DNA of 64,000 nucleotides from assembly GCA_949710005.1 (NCBI GenBank), contig OX453275.1, forward strand, positions 15,365,195 through 15,429,194, given 5' to 3'. The notes under the pieces were generated by a model. That model was not told the DNA's origin. It worked only from the letters and a program-made list of their open reading frames with translations, and searched no databases. Shown piece by piece: positions 55,440-64,000 of the stretch (position 1 is its first letter; every line of letters starts with the position of its first letter). The DNA comes from Ricordea florida (lineage: Eukaryota; Cnidaria; Anthozoa; Corallimorpharia; Ricordeidae). A program made the position numbers and the translations under genes.

Positions 55440-56890
55440 ACCCTGATTATGCATGTGGCAGATATCTTGAACCGCCCCTTTCAAGAACGTGTTCTGCCTA
55501 GCTCATGGAAGATGGCTGACATCACCCCTACCCCGAAGCAAAAACCGGTAACAGACGTGAATAAACATCTGCGTCCGATCTCACTCACACCGATTCTATC
55601 TAAAGTGGCGGAGGAGGTCGTGGCAGAAGGGTATGTCAAACCAGCGGTGATGCAAAAGATCTACCCCAATCAGTTGGGAACAGCGCCTAATTCGTGTACT
55701 ACATATGCACTTATTAGCATGCTACTTTCGTGGTACAAAGGCCCAGATATGAATGGTACTACTGCTCGGGTCGTTTTATTCGACTTCAAGAACGCTTTTG
55801 ACTTAATGGACAACCAGATTCTTTGTAACAAGCTTCAACAATACGACCTTCCAGCAGGGGTTCTGGCTTGGATTCGAAGTTTTCTTACGAACAGGAAGCA
55901 AAGGGTCAAACTTTCTCAGGTTGCTTTTCGGAGTGGGGGCAAGTACAAGCTGGAGTGCCCCAGGGAACCAAATTGGGACCCTGGTTGTTTGCTGTAATGA
56001 TCAACGATATCGAGGTCTCTGGAGTGAATACCTGGAAGTACGTGAACGATACTACGATCCCAGAAATTGATCCCCGTGTCAAACCAAGTACCATCCAAGC
56101 TGCTGTAGACGAACTTGCCACACTGGTCAGCGCTTCAGATTAAACGAGTCCAATTGTAAAGAACTTTGCATTGATTTTTCTGGGGAGAACAGGAACATTC
56201 TTAAGCCCGTAGTTATAAATGGTAGCCCTATTGATGTTAGGCCTGACCATTTCAAAAGACCTGAAATGGAACGCGCATATATCTGATATTGTAAGGAGAC
56301 TCGCATCAAGACACTTCCTGCTAGGCCATCTTGAGCGCGCTCGCCTAGATAAGAAAGAGCTTCTGTGTTTCTACAACTTGCATCTGCCCGGTCGCTGAGT
56401 ACGCCTGTCAAATGTTTTGTAATAGCCTCCCTAAGTATCTATCAGAGGAAACTGAAAGACTGCAGCGCGTGCGATGCGCATAATTTATCCAGAGCTTAAA
56501 TACTCCGATGCGCTCAACTTATCTGGCTTAGATAGTCTTAGCAACAGAAGGGAGTGCCCTACCACGCTCCTTTTTCATGAGGTTAGAAGAAATCAGCAGC
56601 ACGGAGCTAAATCACCTGCTGCCTCCAGAGAACCAATGCGCGATTAATCTGAGAGCCAAAAGTAGTTTTAATGTACCAACACGTAAAACTAAGTGGTGCC
56701 AATCTAGTTTTATATTTTCAAATGCCGCAATCACGTACCAACAGTTAGATTTAAGATGTAATTTTTGAAATATTTTTGCTTTCAATTGTTAATAGTAATG
56801 GTAGTTTTGAAGTTGTTATACATTTTATTGTAAATATGCCGTAATTCAGCTAGCCCGGCTGCAAAGGTTTTATATAATAAACTTCTACTT
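55440..56890 (+). mobile_element. LINE-E reverse transcriptase fragment inside the Polinton
   Basis: It lacks endonuclease and opens in the RT fingers (LPSSWKMADITPTPKQKPVT; NKHLRPISLTPILSKVAEE). Motif A is ARVVLFDFKNAFDLMDNQI, then the motif B region (GVPQGTKLGPWLFAVMINDI) in a shifted frame, and motif C KYVNDTTI, where the first catalytic Asp is Asn. The C-terminal part decays to about 56760 and a 3' UTR ends near 56890. It is a different LINE family from A to D. Confidence 0.75.
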
Positions 56891-57045
56891 CGTTAAGAGA
56901 ACCTCAATTCTCTGATTATTACAGACCGAGTAGTAATCAAAAATGGTTTACCTATATGTGTGGTGGAATGTTGACTCTCGGTTATTCAGTTAGTCAATGG
57001 TCACAGAAAGATTTATTTAAAGATTCCTTGAGCTTTATAGAGTAA
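56891..57045. other. short Polinton spacer
   Basis: Traces of coding sequence (a Trp/Ser-rich frame near 56945-57040) precede the next ATG; nothing can be named. Confidence 0.3.
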
Positions 57046-57345
57046 ATGGAACCAGAAATACTTGATAGAAATAATCCTGTTGATACAGGTGCAACAAGCG
57101 GTGGTGGGACTGAATCGTTACCAATGACAACATTTTAATCAACCACAAAACCTACCCGACAACCTGAAAAAGAGGAAACTGATTTCGGTAGTGTCCAGAT
57201 CGGAGGTGAGGGGGACCCAACAGCTCCTCTATTATCGGATATGAATGAATCTGATAGGCGGATCCGTAGTAAATTTCCACATGCTAAATTAAAGACAAAC
57301 GCATTATTACCACGAATGAATTTAGGAGGGTCATGGTTAAGCTAA
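57046..57345 (+). pseudogene. acidic Polinton protein, about 100 aa, one stop
   Basis: The ATG at 57046 opens EPEILDRNNPVDTGATSGGG. After an internal stop near 57137 it continues with TDFGSVQIGGEGDPTAPLLS and RSKFPHAKLKTNALLPRMNL. The stop at 57343 overlaps the next start at 57333 by 13 bases. The function is unknown. Confidence 0.4.
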
Positions 57346-57952
57346 CGTATAACAACTCAGTATATTATACAATAGTAGACGCTGATGATAACATAGTTGT
57401 GAACCTTGATAAAATTCCACCTACCATTAAAAAAGCTCTCAGAGGAGATTCTTAGGGCTAAAGAGGAAGAGATCGAAAGACCGTAAAGAGAAGGTTAAAG
57501 AGTTGGGAAGGGAGCTTGAAGGTGCCTCTGAGGTTGAGGGAGAGACTATTAACCGAGATATAAGCGAGCAGCGCAATCAAATCGAGGGTATCGAGCGAGA
57601 GATTGAGGCAACGCAAGATCGAATGTCGCTGAGGGACCGCGTCAAAGACATCTTCAAGAAATACGGTTTTACTGCCGTTGCTGTACTCAGTGCCGTGGGT
57701 GTAGTTATGGGTGTTATTGTGTCTAATCTAAAGAATGGTTTGACCAGTGTTGCAAAGGGTGTTGGTAAAGGTTTGAAGGCGATTGGAAAAAAGATTGGTG
57801 CGATATTACCGGGAATGATAGGGGCAATAGCTAGTTTCATCTTCCGAGGTGCGGGGGAGGTCGTTGGATTTTTAGCTAAAAATGCATGGCTCGTCATAGT
57901 CGCTGTGGTTGTATATTTAGTAGAACAGTTTAAACGGAGGCAGAAGAAGTAA
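57333..57952 (+). pseudogene. Polinton membrane protein with Gly-rich amphipathic core
   Basis: It begins at ATG 57333 (VKLTYNNSVYYTIVDADDNI), breaks near 57453, and resumes as a 149-codon open frame (57503-57952). The C-terminal part has a coiled coil (EQRNQIEGIEREIEATQDRM), a membrane segment (FTAVAVLSAVGVVMGVIVSN) and a Gly/Lys-rich stretch (VAKGVGKGLKAIGKKIGAIL). Two further hydrophobic segments (GMIGAIASFIFRGAGEVVGF; NAWLVIVAVVVYLVEQF) and a basic end follow. This looks like a membrane-active or minor virion protein; the function is inferred from composition only. Confidence 0.55.
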
Positions 57953-57981
57953 TTAAAAGATTCCTTACGCAATTTATTAGA

Positions 57982-58452
57982 ATGGATTACCACGAAATCT
58001 ATCCACAGTTACCTCTGGAAAATGCAGACAATTTCAGACTCCAAAAATCATGCGAGGTATTGCAAAATCTTAAAAAGGAAATGGAGCATTATGAGTGCGT
58101 GTGGAAAAAATATTCACGGCTCAGAAAACTAATTGTATGGTCAACAGGTGGAATTTCTGTTTTACTATCAGGAACTGGATTAGCGTCATCCCTAACGGGC
58201 TTTGGTGCATCGGTAGCTGCTCTTATTGGAGTAGTTGGTGCATTATTTGGTGTCCTTTCTGCAACATCCGGAGTAAAATTATCGAGAAAGATAGCTAAGC
58301 ATGCCGAGACAACCCAATTAGCCATGGCAAAAACTAACACATTAAAAGATATGGTCTCACGAGCACTATTGGACAATAAGATATCTGATGAAGACTTTTC
58401 ACTGATCTTAGCTGAAACAACAAAATACAACAGTATGAAGCAAGATATTTGA
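57982..58452 (+). CDS. Polinton membrane protein, 156 aa, intact
   Basis: The frame starts at a true ATG, 30 bases after the previous gene. A charged helical N-terminus (CEVLQNLKKEMEHYECVWKK) is followed by a long Gly/Ala/Ser-rich hydrophobic hairpin (residues 55-95; GGISVLLSGTGLASSLTGFG, ASVAALIGVVGALFGVLSAT), then a basic segment and a helical tail (LDNKISDEDFSLILAETTKY). The pattern fits a two-pass membrane protein found in Polinton-like elements. The biochemical role is not known. Confidence 0.6.
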   Translation: MDYHEIYPQLPLENADNFRLQKSCEVLQNLKKEMEHYECVWKKYSRLRKLIVWSTGGISVLLSGTGLASSLTGFGASVAALIGVVGALFGVLSATSGVKLSRKIAKHAETTQLAMAKTNTLKDMVSRALLDNKISDEDFSLILAETTKYNSMKQDI

Positions 58453-58574
58453 GTGAAACAGATGAATGTAGATCCCAATATTTCAGAACTTCGAACGCAG
58501 AACGAATGTTATAAGAGATATCAAAGAACGTAAGACGAAAATAACTTTTGAGAGATCCCCAGTAGGATGGGTTT

Positions 58575-60133
58575 ATGAAATTAACAGTTTCAAGACTTAA
58601 AAACATCTTATTCTTAGAGAATAAGATGGGATTACTTAATGAATTTAAAAGAAAATATAGAAAGGCTGATCTATCAAAGTTTAAATTTGCTTTAGACCGC
58701 TATGGAGGATATATTTACTGGAAATATAATAGGCTTACTATGATGGCTTACCTGGGAAAACTTGGACTGATGACATTGTCCCGGAACTGAAGATTGAATT
58801 GCATCGAAATCTTGGTATTAAAGAATCTTTCCCCGATAGTTTAAAATTAACCAATAAAACATATCCTATCCCTGCTATAAATTTTGAAAACATAGCACTA
58901 AACATCACAACCTTATTAACAAACTTCGATATCCATGTTTCACCTAAACAAAAGTTATCAGTGAGTATGCGAGATATTTTCAAAGAAAGTGACTTTCAAA
59001 TCTGCGGCAATCAAGAAAATGGCTAAATGAGCCTGATTTTAACTATTGGCCTCAGCAACTGAACGTTGCTGTCTGGTGTGCCACATCAAGATATCGTATT
59101 AGTTTAAAAGAGGGCAAGAAATGCCCACCTGTGGCATATCGCTTCATTAAATTCCATATTTACTTCACAATCAGAAGAATTTTATATGAATTGAGTCTTC
59201 CGCTCCCTGATGATAATGTCTTTTACCAAGCAAATAATCCATAAAATAAGGTTGATTTCCAAAGACTATGCCATGAATTTGGTTTATCTGTTAATCCTGA
59301 TTTTAGGTTGATGGAAGGAACCATGGATTAGGTGATGTATTTGTATTTTACCCCGCTGGGATGGACCTGGGTCGGGATATCAAAACGTGCATGTTGTTAG
59401 GGGATATGATACCGAGGCAAACACGTGGCCGAATAAGCTTATTCTATTTTCTGATGAAGGAGGAACATCCAACAACGGAAACTCGGTTTCATTCATAAGG
59501 AACGATGATCATGGTGGTCTTCAGTATTCTTGGTTTGTTCCTGTTAAAGGCCAAGCCCTAACAAAATCTGGCTTAGCTAGATTGTATCGATCGGTTGAGG
59601 CCTTCGTTTATTGTATATTGGTAGCCCAGGTTAGTAAAAGATCAGCAGTAATTGGAGATAGTGGAGTAGCTCAAGAGACACAACAACAATTTATATCGTT
59701 CTTTGAATCTAGTGTAATTGAAAGCGATATATCAAAATCAGTTCATCGCTACCAGCTGGCTGTTCAAGAAGCGAAATTAAGGTTGGATTTGGCTGTTGCT
59801 CCACGATTATGGCTTTTGCCAAGTAATTTATTTATAAACACCGAGAGCGTGACTGGCTGTAATAATAAGCTTATGAAAGCGACTAGTAATATGGATTTTG
59901 GAGTTAATAATTTGTTTAACACTGAGGCAAAATCTGTGGGAATTCGACATAATATGGGTCTTTCAAAGGTAAAATTATCACATAGGCCTGAGGTTTTATC
60001 GAAACCGGATGTTAAAGAACCGAAACCGAATATTAAGCAGATAAAGCCTCCTCTAGCGACTTCACAGCACCAAATTAAATTTATTGCGTTGACAGACGCC
60101 ACGGGTGGATTGGCATGGTATCTATTTCGGTAA
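58575..60133 (+). pseudogene. large conserved Polinton protein, about 500 codons, broken
   Basis: It starts KLTVSRLKNILFLENKMGLL and RKADLSKFKFALDRYGGYIY, shifts near 58790, and continues with TYPIPAINFENIALNITTLL and PKQKLSVSMRDIFKESDFQI. It is broken again between 59026 and 59386, then runs open for 248 codons (59387-60133; SVEAFVYCILVAQVSKRSAV; ARLYRSVEAF). The family is conserved in Polintons as I know them, but I cannot assign a fold. A structural or DNA-associated role is possible. Confidence 0.5.
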
Positions 60134-60177
60134 CAGATATGCAAAGCTGATAGTAGATTTGATTTTTACTCCCAGAC

Positions 60178-60675
60178 TTACCGGTTGCATAAATTACAAA
60201 AACATTTCTGTCTGTTATGTTCGTAAATACCTTTACCACCACATAATTTACAAAGATATTTATGTCTGTTGTCAGGGTTCACATATTTGAGAACCCCTAC
60301 AATCTTTACAAACATATTTCTGTCTGTTATATTCACATGTTTGAGATCCACTACAATCTTTACATTTCGGCTTTTGTCTTTTATGCTTACATATCTGTGA
60401 GCCCCTACAATCTTTACAATGATATTTATAGTTTCCATGTATACAATAATATCGCTTCGTGGGGATATTAATCTCTGGTACTAGTTCGTCTTGTATATTC
60501 AAGCTCTGTGATGTGATTTGAGTTATTGGTGCTAGAATATGACTTTGTGGTGTGATACCTAAAGCTACGATTAGTTCTGCTTTGCGTAATTTGTAATATC
60601 CTTTGATACCTTTCTTTTAAGCAAGAGCTTTTAATTCTTTCACTGTGTAGTGGGGTTCATTCTTATTGTACTCAT
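60178..60675 (-). pseudogene. SAP-like and Cys/His-repeat protein, right terminal copy
   Basis: On the minus strand an ATG at 60675 opens the SAP-like motif with one frameshift near 60650 and one stop near 60620. It then runs on through LNIQDELVPEINIPTKRYYC to tandem Cys/His units: CIHGNYKYHCKDCRGSQICK, CKDCSGSQTCEYNRQKYVCK and further units in a second frame (HNRQKCFCNLC). Each unit of about 18 residues has the form CxHx(8)CxxC, like EsV-1-7-type zinc repeats. The right copy keeps at least five units; the left copy keeps one. Confidence 0.6.
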
Positions 60676-60834
60676 ATCCTGATCTCTCTAAGAAATATTT
60701 TTTCAATTTTGATATTGATTGACAGGTGGTGGAATTAACCGGTTTAGATGAAATTTAGTCAGAAATTTGCGGTGCAAATTTATTGATTTTTTTCAATTCA
60801 TAATTTTGATTGACCAGTTGCATAAAAATTGATT
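60380..60834 (-). repeat. Polinton right terminal inverted repeat
   Basis: The complement matches 44099-44888 without the left-only insert. It starts at the same terminal sequence (aatcaatttttatgcaac) and overlaps the start of the SAP and Cys-repeat gene. Confidence 0.85.
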
Positions 60835-60840
60835 GTATTC

Positions 60841-60905
60841 TTCGTGGGCGCGTGACGTCACAAAATTATGCAGATTATCTGGCGGCCATGTTGGTGCACA
60901 GGTCA
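60841..60905 (+). promoter_or_regulatory. TATA-less promoter with CRE palindrome
   Basis: TGACGTCA at 60853-60860 is a perfect cAMP-response-element palindrome. A ggcggccatgttgg motif near 60881-60894 resembles YY1-type initiator sites. They lie 50-100 bases before the ATG at 60952 and just outside the Polinton end. Confidence 0.5.
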
Positions 60906-60951
60906 CGTAATTCATTTCGAAGTCCAGACCTATGTAGTTTGTAATATTGCT

Positions 60952-63840
60952 ATGGATTCCGAAACATCAAGTTCTTTAGAAGACCTGAGCGTTGTGGAGA
61001 AAGATTACCAAGTGCTTTCAGAGTATTATAGAAGTCTCGAACCTCATGTTAAGCGAAGATATCTGCTGAAAACATCTGCTGTAGGAGTAGATCCGGCTAC
61101 TCTCTTGGACGAACAATGTGACGCGGACTGTATTCCCCCTGTAGAATCCATGGATCTGGTAAGCTACCTTGTCCTCACAACAAGCTACTACACGAAAGAA
61201 CAGTTTAAAGCATATAAAAGCCTTCAGGCTTATAACCAGATGGTTTCAGGGTTTGTAACCAATGTTCGTGGCCGTATCGTGAAGGATAATTACGTGGTTC
61301 TGGCTAGCGTGCGCCATTCACAGCGGATGAACGATGCTTTGGTTTCAGTCTGGCTGATAACCAGCATTGATGGCACAATTTTATCTTCCCACTGCCTTGG
61401 GTGCAAGGCCGGCCTTTCAGAGTCCTGCTCCCACATAGCTAGTGTTTTGTTTTACCTAGAAGCTTACACTCGAATCAACGATAAGCTGTCTTGTACCCAA
61501 GTCAAGTGCGCTTGGCTTTTGCCGTCATTTGTGAAAGAAGTTCCGTATGCCAAAATTGCCGATATAAATTTAACTTCCGCCAGAAAAATGAAAGCAGACC
61601 TCGACAAAAGCATCGATAGCTTATCACTCGGAGATCATGGAGCATCAGAGATGCCATCTTTTCAAGCTCGAGATTCTCAAGGGGGAACCCCAACACCAAC
61701 ACGTAGTGAAATGGATTTATTTTACTCTGAACTCAGCAAGTGTGAGACCAAAGCTGTTGCACTGTCCCTGATTAAGCCCCACGCAGAAGCGTTTGTCAAG
61801 AAAAGCCGCAACGTTCCAACAGTTTCGGATTTTTTTGATAGAAAATATTTGGCTTTTTCGTACCCAGACTTACTTACAGCTTGCAGCAAGGTTAAAATTC
61901 AGTTGTCGGAAAGTGACATGCTGCAAATTGAACAAGACACAAGGTCACAAGCCAAAGGTTCAGGTTTCTTTAAACATAGAGCTGGACGCATTGGTGCATC
62001 TTTGAGTGGTGCAGTATGTCATACTAATCCAGCCCTTCCCTCACAGTCTCTCATCAAGTCCATCTGTTACCCGCATCTCTTTAAAGTAACTACTAAGGCA
62101 GTACTTCATGGCTGTCAACATGAGAAAGATGCCATTTTGCATTATGAAACTGAAATGAAAAAGAATCACAGAGATTTTCAAGTAAAAGACTGTGGTACTT
62201 TTATCAACAGAGACTATCAATTCCTACATGCAACACCTGATTTTTTGTGTTCATGTTCATGCTGTGGAGAAGGTTGTGGGGAGGTTAAGTGCCCAATATG
62301 CATTGAAGGTTCTGATTTTGAATCCTATCTTTCAATGAAAGCAACATGTTTGGAAAAGGTGAATGGAGTGTATAGACTTAAAAGAAAACACAATTACTAC
62401 TACCAAGTACAACAGCAACTCTTCTCTGCAAATAAAGACCTTGGGTATTGTGACTTTGTAGTCTGTGCTGTTTGTAATGAGAAAGATACTGCCATTGTTC
62501 AGGAGCGAATATACAAAGACCACAAACACTGGGATGACTGCCTCCCTAAACTTATCACATTTTGGAAAACTTGTATTTTACCAGAAGTTCTTGGACGATG
62601 GTATACCAGGAGAATAACTAGTCCAGAAGGTCCTAGCACTTCAAACTTAAACTCAATTTGCTTTTGCAGAATGGACAAACAAGACACTACAGCAACATGT
62701 GCTAACCCTGCTTGCCTGTATGTTACTTTCCATCACTCTTGCCTGGCCATTTCGACTTCTATTCCGCCCACATGGTACTGCCCACTCTGTCGAAAGCTAC
62801 CTCAGTTCCAGAAAAAAAAAGGAAAACCAAAGAATGTATCTGCCCCAGCAGAAGCCCTTAGCCTTTCTCATATATGTGTTTGCAAGGCCAAAGCAGAGAG
62901 TAATGCCAAGCTTCTGGAATGCCACAATGTCAGTTGTTCCAATGGAAAGTTTTTCCATCTGGGTTGTTTAAACTATAAACGGTTGCCTAACAACAGCAAA
63001 TCCACATGGCAATGTCCAGCCTGTCGAGGATCTACAGCACAATTTTCCAGCCACTGGGTGCCCAATCTTGGTCTTCCTCCCACACCCCCTACCCAGGGGT
63101 CACCTGGTGCAATTCCCAGACCCCCTACTCAGGCTTCACTTGTTGAACCTTGCATACCCACCCCTACCCAGGGCTCACTTGGTGTACCTTCTTCCCTCCT
63201 TATCCAGAAGGCAGTCCCTGTCATACCCCTTGCCCAAGGTGCACTACCTACAGTCCATCATGCTCCAACTAACACCAGAATTTATAGAACCCCTCATCCA
63301 CACTTTAAGGACCTTCTTGGAGAGCTTGATAGTAATGACTATAATGTGATACTCTCTATAAATGGATGGCTACACTGTTCAATAATTCAACAGGCTCATG
63401 TACTGTTACAAGAAGTAAATCCTATGATAGAGGGTTTTCAGAGACCAACACTTGGACCAATTAGAAATTTCACAATCATGACAGGTGAATTTATTCAGAT
63501 ACTTCATACAGGTAACCAGCACTGGGTCTGTGTGAGCTCGGTGGGTTGCTTGCCTGGCATGGTTAATCTTTATGATAGTTTATTCCATGATATCATTGAG
63601 ACAGAGGTGGAAGAGCAAGTAAAGAGCATGATGGCTGGTGCCTATAAAGGTCTTCAGAATGTCCCTGTTCAACAGCAAAACAATGGTAGTGACTGTGGGG
63701 TATTTGCCATTGCATTTGCTACCTGCCTAGTGTATGGTATCAAACCAGAAGATGTGGATTTTGATATTAGAAAAATGCGTCCACATCTGCTTAGTTGCTT
63801 CAAAAATAAGAAAATGTCACTTTTTCCAACAATAATTTAA
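60952..63840 (+). CDS. SWIM-YqaJ nuclease-double PHD-Ulp1 protease fusion protein
   Basis: An intact single-exon frame. The ATG at 60952 (DSETSSSLEDLSVV) is preferred to one 84 bases upstream because it leaves room for the promoter; it gives 962 residues. Domains: a SWIM-like zinc site at 148-161 (HCLGCKAGLSESCSHI); a YqaJ/lambda-exonuclease domain at about 337-515 (HRAGRIGASLSG, HATPDFLC with an Asp, GEVKCP with the E-x-K motif, YYYQVQQQLF); two PHD fingers at 569-613 and 641-691 (CFCRMDK...WYCPLC; CVCKAKA...WQCPAC). A Pro/Thr/Gln-rich linker with repeated PTQGS-type units follows. A C48 Ulp1-type protease completes it, with His in NQHWVCVS, Asp in NLYDSLF and Cys in NNGSDCGVF. All catalytic residues I looked for are present. 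Such fusions occur in cnidarian genomes, often near transposons such as Zisupton-like elements; no transposase is visible here, so host gene or element cargo is open. Confidence 0.75.
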   Translation: MDSETSSSLEDLSVVEKDYQVLSEYYRSLEPHVKRRYLLKTSAVGVDPATLLDEQCDADCIPPVESMDLVSYLVLTTSYYTKEQFKAYKSLQAYNQMVSGFVTNVRGRIVKDNYVVLASVRHSQRMNDALVSVWLITSIDGTILSSHCLGCKAGLSESCSHIASVLFYLEAYTRINDKLSCTQVKCAWLLPSFVKEVPYAKIADINLTSARKMKADLDKSIDSLSLGDHGASEMPSFQARDSQGGTPTPTRSEMDLFYSELSKCETKAVALSLIKPHAEAFVKKSRNVPTVSDFFDRKYLAFSYPDLLTACSKVKIQLSESDMLQIEQDTRSQAKGSGFFKHRAGRIGASLSGAVCHTNPALPSQSLIKSICYPHLFKVTTKAVLHGCQHEKDAILHYETEMKKNHRDFQVKDCGTFINRDYQFLHATPDFLCSCSCCGEGCGEVKCPICIEGSDFESYLSMKATCLEKVNGVYRLKRKHNYYYQVQQQLFSANKDLGYCDFVVCAVCNEKDTAIVQERIYKDHKHWDDCLPKLITFWKTCILPEVLGRWYTRRITSPEGPSTSNLNSICFCRMDKQDTTATCANPACLYVTFHHSCLAISTSIPPTWYCPLCRKLPQFQKKKGKPKNVSAPAEALSLSHICVCKAKAESNAKLLECHNVSCSNGKFFHLGCLNYKRLPNNSKSTWQCPACRGSTAQFSSHWVPNLGLPPTPPTQGSPGAIPRPPTQASLVEPCIPTPTQGSLGVPSSLLIQKAVPVIPLAQGALPTVHHAPTNTRIYRTPHPHFKDLLGELDSNDYNVILSINGWLHCSIIQQAHVLLQEVNPMIEGFQRPTLGPIRNFTIMTGEFIQILHTGNQHWVCVSSVGCLPGMVNLYDSLFHDIIETEVEEQVKSMMAGAYKGLQNVPVQQQNNGSDCGVFAIAFATCLVYGIKPEDVDFDIRKMRPHLLSCFKNKKMSLFPTII

Positions 63841-64000
63841 GTGCACACATATGATAAACATAATATGAATGCAATGAATCAAGCTTAAAATTTTTTGGTA
63901 TCATAATGAATTTAATTATTTTAATCATTAATTATTTTCTGATTAGAATTGAAATGAATTGCAGTAGACTGTAAATGTTTGTCTTGGAAAAAGTTTCACC
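63841..64000. other. 3' flank of the nuclease-protease gene
   Basis: AT-rich sequence. No canonical AATAAA is seen before the window ends, so the transcript probably continues beyond it. Confidence 0.4.

Larger units (their letters stand above)
44099..60834. mobile_element. Polinton/Maverick DNA transposon, decayed
   Basis: The terminal inverted repeats start aatcaatttttatgcaac at 44099 and at 60834 on the complement. Between them lie hallmark Polinton genes: protein-primed polymerase B (plus), a retroviral-type integrase (minus), a probable capsid protein (plus), small membrane proteins and a Cys-rich protein in the repeats. Size (16.7 kb including insertions) and organisation fit the class. 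Three LINEs (44891-47818, 52047-53640, 55440-56890) and two MITEs interrupt it. The maturation protease was not found, and the packaging ATPase is at best a trace near 51655-51720. The element is dead. Confidence 0.85.

Overview
The window looks like nuclear DNA of a cnidarian, most likely an anthozoan such as a coral. The support is AT-rich sequence, eukaryotic splice signals, and a transposon set (Jockey/CR1/L2-like LINEs, Penelope-like elements with hammerhead ribozymes, a Ty3/Gypsy fragment, hAT, piggyBac-type and Polinton DNA elements) typical of cnidarian genomes. The lineage is inferred; nothing here fixes a species. There is one 200-base assembly gap (26245-26444). No rRNA, CRISPR array or bacterial operon is present.

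Region by region. 1-9.9 kb holds sparse possible host exons: a Thr-Pro repeat exon near 2.2-2.7 kb (minus) and a long disordered exon at 7.8-9.1 kb (minus). 9.9-22 kb is a nest of transposons: an outer LINE (LINE-B) is split by a second LINE (LINE-A), whose ORF1 is split by a hAT element carrying a leucine-rich-repeat gene fragment; a second hAT sits in LINE-B's TATC tail. 22-25 kb has a small TIR element rich in GCGAGAC and two well-bounded minus-strand coiled-coil exons. 25.4-29.5 kb has two Penelope-like retroelements abutting head to head, one almost intact, with hammerhead ribozyme folds at their 3' ends. 29.5-32 kb is a Ty3/Gypsy remnant interrupted by a LINE tail. 32.2-34.5 kb is a long-TIR element holding a broken protein kinase. 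36.3-38.9 kb has a piggyBac-type MITE and an inverted-repeat element with a coiled-coil ORF. 39-44 kb is largely featureless apart from a tRNA-like sequence.

44.1-60.8 kb is a decayed Polinton/Maverick of about 16.7 kb with inverted terminal repeats. It has a protein-primed family B DNA polymerase, an integrase, a probable capsid protein, several small membrane proteins, a large conserved protein and a cysteine-rich protein encoded in the terminal repeat. Three LINEs and two MITEs interrupt it. Abutting its right end is an intact single-exon gene (60952-63840) that combines a SWIM-like zinc site, a YqaJ/lambda-exonuclease nuclease, two PHD fingers and a Ulp1-type cysteine protease.

Most coding capacity belongs to mobile elements, and most of it is broken. 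The two largest intact reading frames are the Penelope RT-endonuclease and the nuclease-PHD-protease gene.
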